From assembly GCA_036821485.1 (NCBI GenBank), contig DAISJM010000007.1, positions 1 to 64,000 of the forward strand: 64,000 nt of DNA, read 5' to 3'. The stretch comes from DAISJM01 sp036821485. GTDB lineage: Bacteria > Verrucomicrobiota > Kiritimatiellia > CAIQIC01 > JAGNIJ01. A program made the position numbers and the translations under genes. Below the pieces are notes generated by a model that worked only from the letters and a program-made list of their open reading frames with translations, was not told the origin of the DNA and did no database searches. Below, piece after piece: positions 7,467 to 17,800 of the stretch. Each line of letters starts with the position of its first letter. Within the stretch, counting starts at the first letter, position 1.

Positions 7467-7820
7467 TCAAGAGCCCGGCTGTACCACCAGCGCTTCCAAT
7501 GCCTGCAGGACCTTCGGCAAGTACGTAAACGACGGGCCACCCTGCATCATCACCGCGACGGACGCCGCATCGAGGATTTCTTCCTTCGTGGCGCCGGCAT
7601 CGAGACACTTCTTCACGTGCAGGTTGATGCACGGCTCGCAACGTACGGCACAGCCAATCGCCAGCGCGATCAATTCCTTGTGCTTGAGCGAGAGGGCACC
7701 GTCCTTCATGACGCCGCTGAACAGCGAGCCGAACCCCTTCAACGTGTCCGGTATGAGTTGCTGAAGCTTGCCCATATCTTTCTTGTACTGACTGAAGAAT
7801 TCCTTGACGTCTTCCGACAT
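7467..7820 (-). CDS. Carboxymuconolactone decarboxylase / AhpD-like protein
   Basis: The 117-residue protein carries the AhpD core motif C-x2-C-x3-H in AVRCEPCINLHVKKC, with a preceding Glu in HKELIALAIG. This redox-active pair in small all-helical AhpD-like proteins takes part in peroxide reduction or thiol-disulfide exchange. ATG 7820 (MSEDVKEFF) has a strong AGGAGG site 8-9 nt upstream. It is first in an apparent operon with the metal permease. A palindrome array (7865-7914) lies 45-95 bp upstream of its start. Confidence 0.9.
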   Translation of the reverse strand: MSEDVKEFFSQYKKDMGKLQQLIPDTLKGFGSLFSGVMKDGALSLKHKELIALAIGCAVRCEPCINLHVKKCLDAGATKEEILDAASVAVMMQGGPSFTYLPKVLQALEALVVQPGS

Positions 7821-7864
7821 GATAAATCCCTCCTGTTTCCCGGAATAGTACGGCGTTTCCCGAC

Positions 7865-7914
7865 TTTTTCCAATGGTTGGAAAAACGGCGCCAAGTTTTT
7901 CCAACCATTGGAAA
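7865..7914. repeat. Pair of 21-bp palindromes at 31-bp period
   Basis: Two copies of a palindrome with arms TTTTTCCAA and TTGGAAAAA around a 3-nt centre lie at 7865-7885 (centre TGG, nine perfect pairs) and 7896-7914 (centre CCA, seven perfect pairs). Their starts are 31 bp apart. The pair lies in the divergent region between the AhpD-like gene and the LamG gene, ending 67 bp before the LamG start. The same elements occur at 53165-53246 with the same period. This suggests an operator array or a small repeat family. Confidence 0.85.
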
Positions 7915-7981
7915 CTTTACTCCATCCGGCCCGGCGGGTATGGGTTCTGGTGGGAGTGCGTTCGTCCACGGGAGGGGTGTC

Positions 7982-10468
7982 ATGCGTATTCGTAATCTTC
8001 TGCTTTCCTTCGCGGTTCTTCTCGCGGCCATAGCCCCTGCGCTTGGCGACATCAACGACGGGCTCGTGTGTTGCTACTCGTTCAACACAAACACGGGATC
8101 AACCGTCGTCGACCTGAGCGGCAATGGACACAACGCCGTTGTGTACGGGGCCGCCTACACCACCACGGGGCGCGTGGGCGGGGCCTATCATTTCGACGGA
8201 ACCAATGATTACATCCGGATCGGCAACCTCGGCAACCAGGTGCAGGGTACGATCTCGTTCTGGATGTATGCGGACGCGGTCGAGAACTGGCGCAACCCTT
8301 TCACGACCGATTACGCCAGTTGGGATGACTGCATCCGATTCGAAGAGGCCCTGCCCGGAGATTTTGCCGTGGGGCTGGGACCGATACTGGGTGGCGCACT
8401 CTACACAACGAATCTTCAGGCGCGCGTGTGGCGTCATGTGGTGTTCGCCTGGACCACCGACGGCTACTGGGGATGGCTCGATGGCCAGCCCTCGTTCACC
8501 GGTTCGCACGCCAATCAGCTCTATCTCGGCTTCCCCAATGTCGCCATCGGCAACGGCTACTCGACGTCGGCCAACCGCTACTGGAAAGGGCTGGTGGACG
8601 AGGTCCGAATCTACAATCGCGTATTGTCCATCGATGAAGTGCAGACGCTTTACGGCGAAGATGTGCCGGACCCGGAACCGGACCCGGATCCAGACCCCGA
8701 CCCGGACCCCGATCCAAGCGGCGGCCTGTTGCTGTATTACTCGTTCGACACCAACACCGGCTCGACGGTCTACGACCAGAGCGGCAACGGGCACACGGGC
8801 CTGATCTATGGCCCGACCTACACGGCCACAGGACGCATGGGCGGCGCGTATCAATATGACGGGATCAACGATCATATCCTGGCCGGTTCCCTCGGCCATC
8901 TTCCCCGCGGAACAATCTCTTTCTGGATGAATGCGGACACCATCGAGAACTGGCGGAATCCGTTCGCAACCGACTACGCCAGTTGGGATGACTGCATCCG
9001 GTTCGAGGAAAGCGTGCCGGGCGATTTCGTCGTGGGCCTGGGCCCGATACTGGGCGGCGCGTTCTACACGTCGACCATGCAGCCACACACGTGGTATCAC
9101 GTGGCTTTCGCCTGGACCGAAACCGGATACTGGGGCTGGTTCAACGGCCAGCGCGTCTTCTCCGGGGCACACAACAACCAGTTGTATCCCGATTTCAACA
9201 ACGTCGCCATGGGCAACGGCTACTCGACATCTGCCAACCGCTACTGGAAGGGCATGGTGGATGAAGTTCGAATCTACGATCGCGTGTTGCTTGACGACGA
9301 AGTTGCGGCACTCGCTGGAACCGGCGCTGTGTCCACCGTGGGCTGGCTCATGGTGACCATCGAACCGGAAGGCGCCAGGCTGGCCGCCGCGCAATGGGGC
9401 CTCGTGAAGGATGCCGTTACCAATTGGTGTGACAGCGACTTCTCGCTCTGTCTCGAGGCCGGCAGCTACACCGTGGTCTTCGAGCCGCTCGGCGGCTGGG
9501 TGACGCCGTCCAACGCAACCGTCACCATCGTTGCCGGCTCCAACGCGTACGTGGTGGGCTACTACGAGGTTGAAGTCGTCGATGATACAACCCCGCCCGT
9601 GATCGTGAGCATCTATCCGCCGGATGGCTATGCGAGCGTCGGCAATGACGTGCCCATGATCGTCGTGGTCACGGACAACGTGGCGGTGGCGTCAGTCCGA
9701 TTCAACCACTCCAACGCCGTCGACTTTGAGCCGCCCAGCACCTACCTCTATACCCGGCACGGTGTCCGCGGGTCGTTCAACGGCGTGGACATCGTGGCGC
9801 GCGACACGTGCGGCAATGTGACCACGCAGAGCCTCAACTACGTGCAGTCCAGCGACCTGATGCTGAGCGCGATGTGGGACGGTTACTGGCGCGTCCGCAA
9901 TCCTTTCACCAACACCATGGAGTGCACGTGGGATGTGGTCGGTAGCGACGAGACCGGAGCGGTCACTGCCGTCGCAAACCGCGACACATTCTTCTCCACA
10001 AGCCTCGGGCCCAAGACCGTCCGCCTCTACACCAACGGCGTACTCGCGGACTCCCAAAGCTCGAGCAAGGTCCATCCGGCCCAGGCGGCAACCCTGTCGC
10101 TGTCGGAGATCGACAGCGACGAGGACGGCATGAACAACGGGGATGAGGAACTTGCGGGAACCGACCCCAACGACGGCGGAAGCCTCTTCTCCATGGGGAT
10201 AAGCCAGCAGGCCTCCGAGTCCGGTGGTATGACGCTGAAGTCCGGCACCTTCTTTGGAGACCCGGAGCCGGAATTCTCCTACACGGTCTTCTCGTGGCCC
10301 AGCGGCATCGACAGCGCCTACACCATCGAGACGTCGACGAACATCTCGACGTGGAAGACCGTCACAGGCGCCATCAACATGCCGGGAACCGGCGGAACCA
10401 TGAGCTACACAAACACAACCGGTGATCAGCGGTTCTACCTCCGCATCCGCGCGCAGAAGCTGCAGTAA
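7982..10468 (+). CDS. Secreted twin-LamG domain protein
   Basis: The 828-residue protein starts with a Sec signal peptide (residues 1-22, cut near APALG) from ATG 7982, with GGGAGGGG upstream. It contains two LamG/concanavalin-like domains (about 27-230 and 248-446) that are near copies, both containing TISFWM and DDCIRFEE. They are joined by a (DP)n linker. Beta-sandwich segments follow, including an Ig-like one starting TTPPVIVSIYPPDG. Then comes a Ca-binding thrombospondin-3-like stretch (DSDEDGMNNGDEELAGTDP) and a C-terminal module (YTIETSTNISTW) shared with the GH57 neighbours. It probably binds extracellular polysaccharide or the cell surface. No catalytic domain is seen. Confidence 0.85.
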   Translation: MRIRNLLLSFAVLLAAIAPALGDINDGLVCCYSFNTNTGSTVVDLSGNGHNAVVYGAAYTTTGRVGGAYHFDGTNDYIRIGNLGNQVQGTISFWMYADAVENWRNPFTTDYASWDDCIRFEEALPGDFAVGLGPILGGALYTTNLQARVWRHVVFAWTTDGYWGWLDGQPSFTGSHANQLYLGFPNVAIGNGYSTSANRYWKGLVDEVRIYNRVLSIDEVQTLYGEDVPDPEPDPDPDPDPDPDPSGGLLLYYSFDTNTGSTVYDQSGNGHTGLIYGPTYTATGRMGGAYQYDGINDHILAGSLGHLPRGTISFWMNADTIENWRNPFATDYASWDDCIRFEESVPGDFVVGLGPILGGAFYTSTMQPHTWYHVAFAWTETGYWGWFNGQRVFSGAHNNQLYPDFNNVAMGNGYSTSANRYWKGMVDEVRIYDRVLLDDEVAALAGTGAVSTVGWLMVTIEPEGARLAAAQWGLVKDAVTNWCDSDFSLCLEAGSYTVVFEPLGGWVTPSNATVTIVAGSNAYVVGYYEVEVVDDTTPPVIVSIYPPDGYASVGNDVPMIVVVTDNVAVASVRFNHSNAVDFEPPSTYLYTRHGVRGSFNGVDIVARDTCGNVTTQSLNYVQSSDLMLSAMWDGYWRVRNPFTNTMECTWDVVGSDETGAVTAVANRDTFFSTSLGPKTVRLYTNGVLADSQSSSKVHPAQAATLSLSEIDSDEDGMNNGDEELAGTDPNDGGSLFSMGISQQASESGGMTLKSGTFFGDPEPEFSYTVFSWPSGIDSAYTIETSTNISTWKTVTGAINMPGTGGTMSYTNTTGDQRFYLRIRAQKLQ

Positions 10469-10486
10469 GACTGCTGGTACGCTGAA

Positions 10487-10503
10487 TTTCCAGAGATTGG
10501 AAA
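10487..10503. repeat. Single degenerate TTTCCA palindrome
   Basis: TTTCCAG, AGA and TTGGAAA form a weaker copy of the palindrome found in arrays at 7865 and 53165, again with a 3-nt centre. It lies 19 bp after the LamG gene stop and is not part of an array. Confidence 0.55.
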
Positions 10504-10521
10504 ATCATGTCCTTCTGTTTT

Positions 10522-10593
10522 GGAGTGCGGCGGCTTGACGCCGCTCTACCACGACAGCCCGCCCTTACCCGACCGAAAGGCCGCCTTTCGGTC
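10522..10593. repeat. Hairpin cluster between convergent genes
   Basis: A hairpin with stem GCGGC/GCCGC and the conserved loop GGCTTGAC lies at 10527-10544; it belongs to the family seen at 31891-31973. A separate 23-nt perfect palindrome (GACCGAAAGGC, C, GCCTTTCGGTC) lies at 10571-10593, 12 bp from the end of the GH57 gene. The latter could terminate transcription from either side, although it has no U-tract. Confidence 0.65.
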
Positions 10594-10604
10594 CGCGCAA
10601 GATC

Positions 10605-13600
10605 CTACAGCCCCGTCTTCACCTTGTAGAACCGCACATCCACGCCTTGAACGGCGTCCGTGTAGACGTTCTCCGGCGGCGTGCCACTGACATCATTCAC
10701 GATCTCGCCGAACGACTGATCGATGAGATTCGTCGCGCGGTAGAGCGTGTACTTCCGGCCCGCCACGCTTGTCCAACGGACAACGAAACTCGTCGTTCCG
10801 CCGGCCTGCATGTCGAATAGCTCCAGACAGGAAATGTAGTCGCGCGGGTCGGTGCCGGCGAAGTACTCATCGCGATCCGGTGCGCCGTCCTCGTCAAAGT
10901 CTGACGTCATGGTCATGCCGTAACTCTCGCCGAATTTACTCCGGATCCAACTCGTCGGCACATCGTACAGGTATTCCTCCGGCTTCGCGACCGGCAGGCC
11001 GTTCAGGTAGACGAAGTTGTAGCCAAAGCTTCCGTATTGATCCAGCGAGCCTGACGTTGTCAGCAGGCCGAGGTACTTGCCGGACGTGTAACGGTCCACG
11101 TTGTTCGTGTTCACGCCGGAGCTGACGATCAGCCCGGAAATATAGCAATTCGTGATGGAATCGATGCCATTCGTCGCGTTGAGGTTCTCCCACGGAATCG
11201 CGCACTCCCAACGCGTCATCCGGCGGCTGCCGCTGTCCCACGTGCTCGTGCACGCATTGGTACCGGAGCCGTCAAACTGCGCCAGCTTCACATTCGTCAT
11301 CGGCCAGAAATTGCTGCCTGCAGAGTTCAAGTAGTACACGCCCTGGCCGAACTGGAACCCGGACGGCTGGTACATGTTGAAGTTCGTGAACGTTCCGTCA
11401 CCGTACACGTCGCCGAGCAGTATCGCCACATCCGCCGCCGGGTTGAAGCCGACATTGTGCAGCGTATCGAGGCCGACCGGGTCCTGGTTGTTCATGTTCC
11501 AGAGCGTGCCGGAGTTGTCCCCCAGCGTGTCAAACGAGAGGAACACGATGACCGCGTTGTTGCTGTCGTCCGGCAAATCGACATCGACGCCACCCACGTA
11601 GAAATTCGTCGCGTCGTAGTTCACGTACACGCGCCCGAAGCTCCCGTAGCCGGAACTCCCGCGGGTGACCGCCGCGCCGCCGTTGGTGTTGAAATCAAAA
11701 TTGTCGCCAATGTTGTTTGGGCTGCCGCCAGAGAGGATCACCGGCGAGGCCGGGGCGAAGACGATGCCGTTGAAGAGCCCCGTGTTGCAGGCCGACACGG
11801 CCGCCGACCAGTTTGCGCCCGCGTTGTCGACCACGATGCCCGCCGCATCGTTGCTCGCATTGCGGAAGTTCGCGACGAGGTTCTCCGTGCCGTCCGGCAA
11901 CGTTGTCGTATAGACCCACTCGCTGCCTTGTGCGGTCATCGGATGATGGCTCCATGAACCCCAGTTATCGAACGTGAGGGTGATGAAGATCGGCGAGCTT
12001 CCACTCAGCGTCGTGCCGGAGGAATTGAACGTGATGGTGACCGTATCGCAATCGCGGGGCGACGCGGGCGAGAACTGGGCGATGACGTTCGTGTTGACGC
12101 AGTTGGTCACGTTCACGCTGTAGTTCTGCCCGTTATTGTTTTCCCACACCGCTCCCCCGTTGTTGAAGCAGGCGTTGATGATCGAGCAGCCGCCGGGCGG
12201 GTAGTACCAGTATTCCCAGGTCCCGCCGTTGTTGGTCATCGCCGGGTCCGGCGTAACCACGCCCTGCCACCCGTTGTAGCCGATATGAATGTAGACGGGG
12301 CTCGCGCCCGAGAGCACGCCGCTATTGGGCACGTAGGAGATCTTCACCGGGTCGCACCCATTCGGGGCAGCCGGGCTGAACGTCACGGAGGGGGCGATGT
12401 AGCAGGCGGCGATCGACTTGGTCCAACCGTTGCCGGAGTTGTTGTCGGTGGTCGCCCCGCTGTCCTTGAATGTAACCTTCGCCGAACGCGCGCCGGATGG
12501 AATCGCACTCGTGTAGTACCACTGGCCGCCGACGGAGCCGGACATCACGTTGGTGGAGCCGTTCGTAATCGCGTCGCCCGTGAAGAGGATGATCTGGCTC
12601 ACCGGCGAGGCCGCGCTCAGGCTGCGGCCCGCGGAGTTGTAGGTCACCGCCAGCGTTGCGCCGCCACAGTCCTCGGGAGAGTTCGGCGAGAACGTCACCG
12701 GCACCGCGTTGGAGGAATTGTACTGGCCGACATACACGTGGAAGATGTCGCTGCGATTCGTGTTGCCCTTCAAGTCCACCGCCTCGACAAAGTAATCGAT
12801 GAGCACGTCGCTCTGCCCGGTGACGCGTGCCGTGTACTTTTCCGCGCGATAGGTCGGATACGGAACGATGTTGTCCGGGCCCTTGACCGTCGGATCCCAC
12901 GAGTTCGTCATGGTCAACATTGACCACGCGCTGACTTCGGAACCATTCGCAAAGACCTCGTTCTGAATCGAATCGAGCGGATTCAGTCCGTCGTTGTCTG
13001 TGCGATAGTAGAGCCGGACAGTGCCCAGCCCGCTGGCATCATACACGTAGCTCCAGACGTCGAAGTCGGACGACAAGAGCGACGTTTCGTTCCACATGCG
13101 GCCGCCGGGATTGTAGGGATCGCGCTGCAACGGGAAGATGCTGGGGCCCTTCGCGTCGGAGCCCGCGTGACGATTGATAACTTTGTCCGCCTCTTCCACG
13201 GCGCGGTTGCAGGCGCGCGTCACATTGCCGTCCCACGGATTCGCGCGATCGAGGTCCCAGTACCAGTAGCAGGAGGTCTCGCCGTTGAGGTACCAATGCC
13301 ACGCGCGGGCCGTATCATTGTTGATGCCCCACTCGACGTCGTCCATGTTCGGGCTCGCGCCGAGATAGCTGTTCTCCAACGAGTCGGCCAGGATCACGCG
13401 GTTCTGCGCAGCAACGAGTACGGACCACGACCAGCGATCCGGATTCTCGCCGTTGACATAGGTCGAGGAGAGCCATTTTTCAAAGTATGGCGTGCCGCCG
13501 TCGATGCCGATCCACGAGCCGGGCTCGACGTGAATGATGTCGTTCGGGCTCGGAGCATATTGGTCCAGGTAGTCCTGAATGCTGGTGAATTCAAAGCTGC

Positions 13601-14675
13601 TGTTGGCATTGCACATGTCGAGAAACGCATCGTTCTGACCGTGCCACGCATCGGAATTCTTCATGCCGTAGTTGTCGCCATCGCTGTGGCACAGGATCAT
13701 CATCGGGTGCGCGGAATCTGTATTCACATCCGTGTGCGCACCCCAGACATTCTCCGGTTTGAACGCGCCATAGCCGCCGCGACCGTTTTCATTTCCTTCG
13801 TAGCGGCCTGCCGGGACGGCGATGATCTTCTGCGTGGCGCCGTTGTAAGGATTGATGTACTGAACGTAGTGCGGCTGGTACGACCACGGGGCCAACACCT
13901 TCGTCGGCGCCCAGACATTCTGGAGTTGCACCCACGTACTGTTGAGCTGTGCGGACGATGGATTCTGGATCTCCGCCGGATTCGGCCGGCAGGAGCTGGC
14001 GTCCGACCACGGGAAATCGGGCACGGCGCGGAACAGGTGCCCGTTGTCCACGATCACCCACTGCAGGCCCTCTTCCTCGAGCGCGGGAATCATCCATTCC
14101 GCGAATGCGCATTCCGGCGGCCAGAAGCCCTTCGAGTAGCTTGTCGTATCCCAGAGTTGCTTGAACTGTTCCTTGTGCAGACGGATCTGCATCTTCATCG
14201 ATTCCTTGCACGTGAGCGGCATCAGGCTGTGATGGTAGGCGATGCCGACCGTGTCGAGGCGCGGGTTGTTGAGACTGGTGCGCAGCGTGTTGCGCGCGTA
14301 GTCGATTGAGTCATCCCACGAGGCGCCGGTGCAGTAACCCCAGAGGTTGTTGTTGTTCTCGGCCAGCGAGCCGGAATAGCTCATCTGTGCGCCGCCGTGG
14401 CTGGCGCCCTTGTTGGCGGCGGACTGCATGGCATCCTTCGGCCACGTTGTGTACGCACCGACGCGATCGCCGTCCCACACCCCTTGCACGCTGAAGTTGA
14501 ACCGGCCGTTGGCGTCGATCTGTTGCGGCGTCTCGTACGGGTAATAGATCGGCTGGTGCATGTGCCAGAGATACGTCACATGGAACGGCACCACCTCCGC
14601 CCGCGCGTTCCCACCCACAAAAAAGGCGACCGCACACGCAGCCGCCAAGCCGATAAAACGTTTTACTGAGGTCAT
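10605..14675 (-). CDS. Secreted GH57-family glycosidase-like protein with three CBM25-like modules
   Basis: The 1356-residue protein has a signal peptide (1-26, cut after ARA) and an N-terminal GH57 domain. GH57 motifs visible are HMHQP (38-42), the nucleophile motif GFWPPE with Glu188, and SDGDNYG with the candidate acid/base Asp332. GH57 enzymes act on alpha-glucans such as starch and glycogen. After an Ig-like region come three CBM25-like starch-binding repeats (FNNGGAVWENNNGQNY is typical), a beta-sandwich domain, a calcium stretch (DFDEDGAPDRDEYFAGTDP) and the C-terminal module also present in the LamG protein. It is the paralogue of the next gene. Secreted alpha-glucan hydrolase or transferase is the likely role; the exact specificity is unknown. 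Confidence 0.85.
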   Translation of the reverse strand: MTSVKRFIGLAAACAVAFFVGGNARAEVVPFHVTYLWHMHQPIYYPYETPQQIDANGRFNFSVQGVWDGDRVGAYTTWPKDAMQSAANKGASHGGAQMSYSGSLAENNNNLWGYCTGASWDDSIDYARNTLRTSLNNPRLDTVGIAYHHSLMPLTCKESMKMQIRLHKEQFKQLWDTTSYSKGFWPPECAFAEWMIPALEEEGLQWVIVDNGHLFRAVPDFPWSDASSCRPNPAEIQNPSSAQLNSTWVQLQNVWAPTKVLAPWSYQPHYVQYINPYNGATQKIIAVPAGRYEGNENGRGGYGAFKPENVWGAHTDVNTDSAHPMMILCHSDGDNYGMKNSDAWHGQNDAFLDMCNANSSFEFTSIQDYLDQYAPSPNDIIHVEPGSWIGIDGGTPYFEKWLSSTYVNGENPDRWSWSVLVAAQNRVILADSLENSYLGASPNMDDVEWGINNDTARAWHWYLNGETSCYWYWDLDRANPWDGNVTRACNRAVEEADKVINRHAGSDAKGPSIFPLQRDPYNPGGRMWNETSLLSSDFDVWSYVYDASGLGTVRLYYRTDNDGLNPLDSIQNEVFANGSEVSAWSMLTMTNSWDPTVKGPDNIVPYPTYRAEKYTARVTGQSDVLIDYFVEAVDLKGNTNRSDIFHVYVGQYNSSNAVPVTFSPNSPEDCGGATLAVTYNSAGRSLSAASPVSQIILFTGDAITNGSTNVMSGSVGGQWYYTSAIPSGARSAKVTFKDSGATTDNNSGNGWTKSIAACYIAPSVTFSPAAPNGCDPVKISYVPNSGVLSGASPVYIHIGYNGWQGVVTPDPAMTNNGGTWEYWYYPPGGCSIINACFNNGGAVWENNNGQNYSVNVTNCVNTNVIAQFSPASPRDCDTVTITFNSSGTTLSGSSPIFITLTFDNWGSWSHHPMTAQGSEWVYTTTLPDGTENLVANFRNASNDAAGIVVDNAGANWSAAVSACNTGLFNGIVFAPASPVILSGGSPNNIGDNFDFNTNGGAAVTRGSSGYGSFGRVYVNYDATNFYVGGVDVDLPDDSNNAVIVFLSFDTLGDNSGTLWNMNNQDPVGLDTLHNVGFNPAADVAILLGDVYGDGTFTNFNMYQPSGFQFGQGVYYLNSAGSNFWPMTNVKLAQFDGSGTNACTSTWDSGSRRMTRWECAIPWENLNATNGIDSITNCYISGLIVSSGVNTNNVDRYTSGKYLGLLTTSGSLDQYGSFGYNFVYLNGLPVAKPEEYLYDVPTSWIRSKFGESYGMTMTSDFDEDGAPDRDEYFAGTDPRDYISCLELFDMQAGGTTSFVVRWTSVAGRKYTLYRATNLIDQSFGEIVNDVSGTPPENVYTDAVQGVDVRFYKVKTGL

Positions 14676-14806
14676 AATCTTCTCTCCGATTGTCTTTCTT
14701 AGCTGGAAAATACCCCGTCTCTCGCTTCGGTTGTAGGCCGGGGCTCTGTCCCCGGCGCAGTCTCCCCACCAACCGCGGAGGAACGGCCGACGCCCGGCAA
14801 ATCCCC
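14676..14806. other. Spacer between GH57 genes with hairpin
   Basis: A hairpin GCCGGGG, CTCTGT, CCCCGGC lies at 14737-14756. It lacks a U-tract, so it may be a dispersed repeat or a processing hairpin rather than a terminator. Nothing else is evident; the first GH57 start has AGAGAAG upstream of its ATG at 14675. Confidence 0.4.
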
Positions 14807-17800
14807 CTACGGCAACTTCACTCCCGTGCGATAGTAGCCCCGACTATCCAGATTCGTGACCACCAGTGTGACCGGTCCGCCATCCGTCGCACCCGGAACA
14901 TTCAACTGTCGAGGTGACCACGAGGGAGCCACAAGGTTGGTGGTCACCCACACATCGTAAACCCGGCTGTTCGTCGTCGGTGAACCCGACTGGAGAATCA
15001 TGACCGTTGCATCCGCCGTCCACTGCCCGACACGATTCGTGAACACGGAACTCCCGTTCGTCGGGTTCGTGTCGGCCACGTATTCCTCCCAGTTGCTATC
15101 GCTGTCGCCGTCGTTGTTGCCGTCGGCCGTATAGTTCGTGCCCAAGCCAAAGCGATTCCACCACGCGAGAGGAATGCCATCGTGCATGAGCGGAGCTTCG
15201 CGAATGATGGTGACCGTGTCGCTGGTGGAAATGCCCAGACCAGAGCCCGCCCCGGTGATCATCAGGCGGTTGAAGAACACGTCATAGTCGGACCCCGACC
15301 CAGCGCTGTAATTCCAAGCCCGGAAGAGCGTGATGGTGGAATTCGCACTGGATTCAAGATTGCCCGTGATCGTGCGTGCGCTGCTGCCGTTGGGCGAAAT
15401 CCTGACGCTGTAGTTCGTCGGGCCCGTGAGCGTGAACTCAATGTCCATGCCGGCGCTCGTCCAACCTACGTCCGTAGTTCCGCCGCTGATGCTGTAATAA
15501 TTGTCGCCGCCATTGAAGAAGAACTGCCACAAGGTGGCCCCGCTGCTGTTCAGCAGGCCCACGCCCACCCCGCGCCCGGGATCGATATAGCCGTTGTCGA
15601 AGGCCACGTGGAACGTCTGGCCGGTCGACATGGGAGTGCCGAGAACACGCTTCGCCTCCGAAAGATTGGTGACGCCATTGGCGTACAGACCCCACGCCGG
15701 CACTCCGATGTTCACCGAGGCGCTGTTGGCCATGAAGCGGCCGTTCTGGTTTCCGTCCAGCGACTGGGTGTAGAACTGCCAGCCACCAAATCCGACGCCG
15801 CCAACGTCGTTGGTGTCCCATCCGTCTCCATAGACGACACTGCTGCCACTGTCCGCAGCATTGGTGACGATGGCGGAGGTGCCATTGGTTCCAACGACCG
15901 TGATGACGTTGGTCCCGACATCGAGCGGAATGGAACTGATGGACCACGTCGCACCGGCAAAGATGGTTCCGCTGCCACCGGTCAACGCGTTCGTCCAGCG
16001 CATAACGCCGGAGACGCTCTCGCCGACGCCCTCCAGCGCGTAGGAGGCCGTGTCGTAGCCTACCGTGATGTCGTTGGATGGCTGGGTGATGTAGAACCCG
16101 GTCAGCGGTTCCGGCCCGGCGCAGACGTTGAGCGCGAAAGCCCAATCAGCACCGCTATTGTTATCCCATGTGCTGGCCCCGTTGTTGAAGACCACGTCGA
16201 TCTGCGTCACATCCGTCGTCGGAGTGATGATCAGACGCCACAGGTTATTGGTGATCTTCGTCATCACCTGGCCCGGCCACACAACGGCGTAGTCGTTGAA
16301 GCCAACATGCGCATACACCTGGGTGGCCGTCTGCAACGCATTGCCGTTGGGGCGGTAGTCGATGGTCACCGGCTCGCAGGACGGGGCATTGGAGAACGTC
16401 ACGGAGCTCGGACCGGTGGGCGAATCGCAATCGCGGATATTGACCGACCAATTCTGCCCGCTGCGGTTGTCGGTGATCGTCTCCGCGCTGTTCTGGAAAT
16501 AGACCGTCGCGCTGGGGGCATTGTCCGGAACGGAGGCCACGGTGTAGACGGACGTGCCGCCGCCGGAGTTCGTCATCGTGTAGGATGAGAACGGAGCCCC
16601 ACCGCTGAAGCTCAGCCACATCTTCACCGGCACCGAATTGCTCAGCGGCCCGCCACCCGCCGTATACGTGATGGTCAACGGCCCGCAATCGTTGGGGTCG
16701 GCCGAGAACGTCGCCGAGGAGGCCGCCGGACCGCCCAACCCGTCGTCGGCCACCCACACGTGCTGGATCTCGGACTTCGAGACATTACCGCGGGCATCCG
16801 TTGCCTCAATGTAATAGTCGAAAAGATTCCCCCGGAAGTTGGCGAAGGTGGCATCGCTGATTTTCGCGAAGTAATAGTCGGCCACTTCAGGCGACAGGGC
16901 CTGACTGAAGTACGATATCTTGGAGTTGTTCGCCGCGGCGGTCAGCGCGGCGGCTGTCGAGGGCAGCACGCGTTTGGTCATGGGGATGGAGACCCAACTC
17001 CCCACCTTGCTGCCATCCGCAGGAGTGTAGACTTCGTTGTCGTTCTCGCTCATGGAGTTCACGCCGTCGTTGTCCTTGCGGATCTTCACCACGATATTGG
17101 TGATGCCTGAAACATCGTAGGCATGCGTCCAGATGTAGAACTCCGAGTGCATCTTCTTCAATGCGGCGTTGTTGCCGGGGATGATGTTGAACCAGCCGAA
17201 GGTGTAGGCGCCCGGGTTGTAGGGGAAACGCTGCGGCTTGAAGACCGTCGGCGCGGTCAGGTCGTTGGTCGCCTTGCGGGCGTTAACATAATCGGAAAGA
17301 ATCTCGACTGCGCGGCGCGTGGCCAGCGATGTCTTGACCTCATCGTCGTTGCCTTCGCCGCCGTAGTACTGGAAGCCGGAGTCCAGGCCACACAGGTAGA
17401 TATGCCAGGCGCGCTCGACGATGTTCGGCGAGACGTAGTTGCCGTCGACAAGGTTGTTATACGGATCCTGGATCTTCCAAGCCGCCACGCTCCCCGCTCC
17501 GTGTTCGGAGGTCCACATCTGCTCGGCCGTCTGGCACCAGTTCGCGCCGGCCATGACCGGGGCCCAGCTGAAAAACTTCGGGGTGAATCCGGGCGTCTCG
17601 ATATCGATCTGCGTATTGTAAACACAGTTGGACGAGCCTGACTTGGCCGGAGGTTCCACCCATTTTAGAAACTGGGGAGAACCATAATCGCTCTCCGGAA
17701 ATATCCATGCCCCATCTTCGATATGCACGGTATCCGCCGCACCGCCATACTGATTGACGAAATCCTGCACGGCCACGCCCGGGTACGTGCCGTTGTTCAT

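Noticed and set aside
8099..9394. 431-codon minus-strand frame opposite the LamG gene
   Set aside because: It shadows the duplicated LamG domains and has no signal peptide, motif or ribosome-binding site.
14737..14756. Rho-independent terminator between the GH57 genes
   Set aside because: A hairpin exists but no T-run follows on either strand, so it is noted only as a hairpin.
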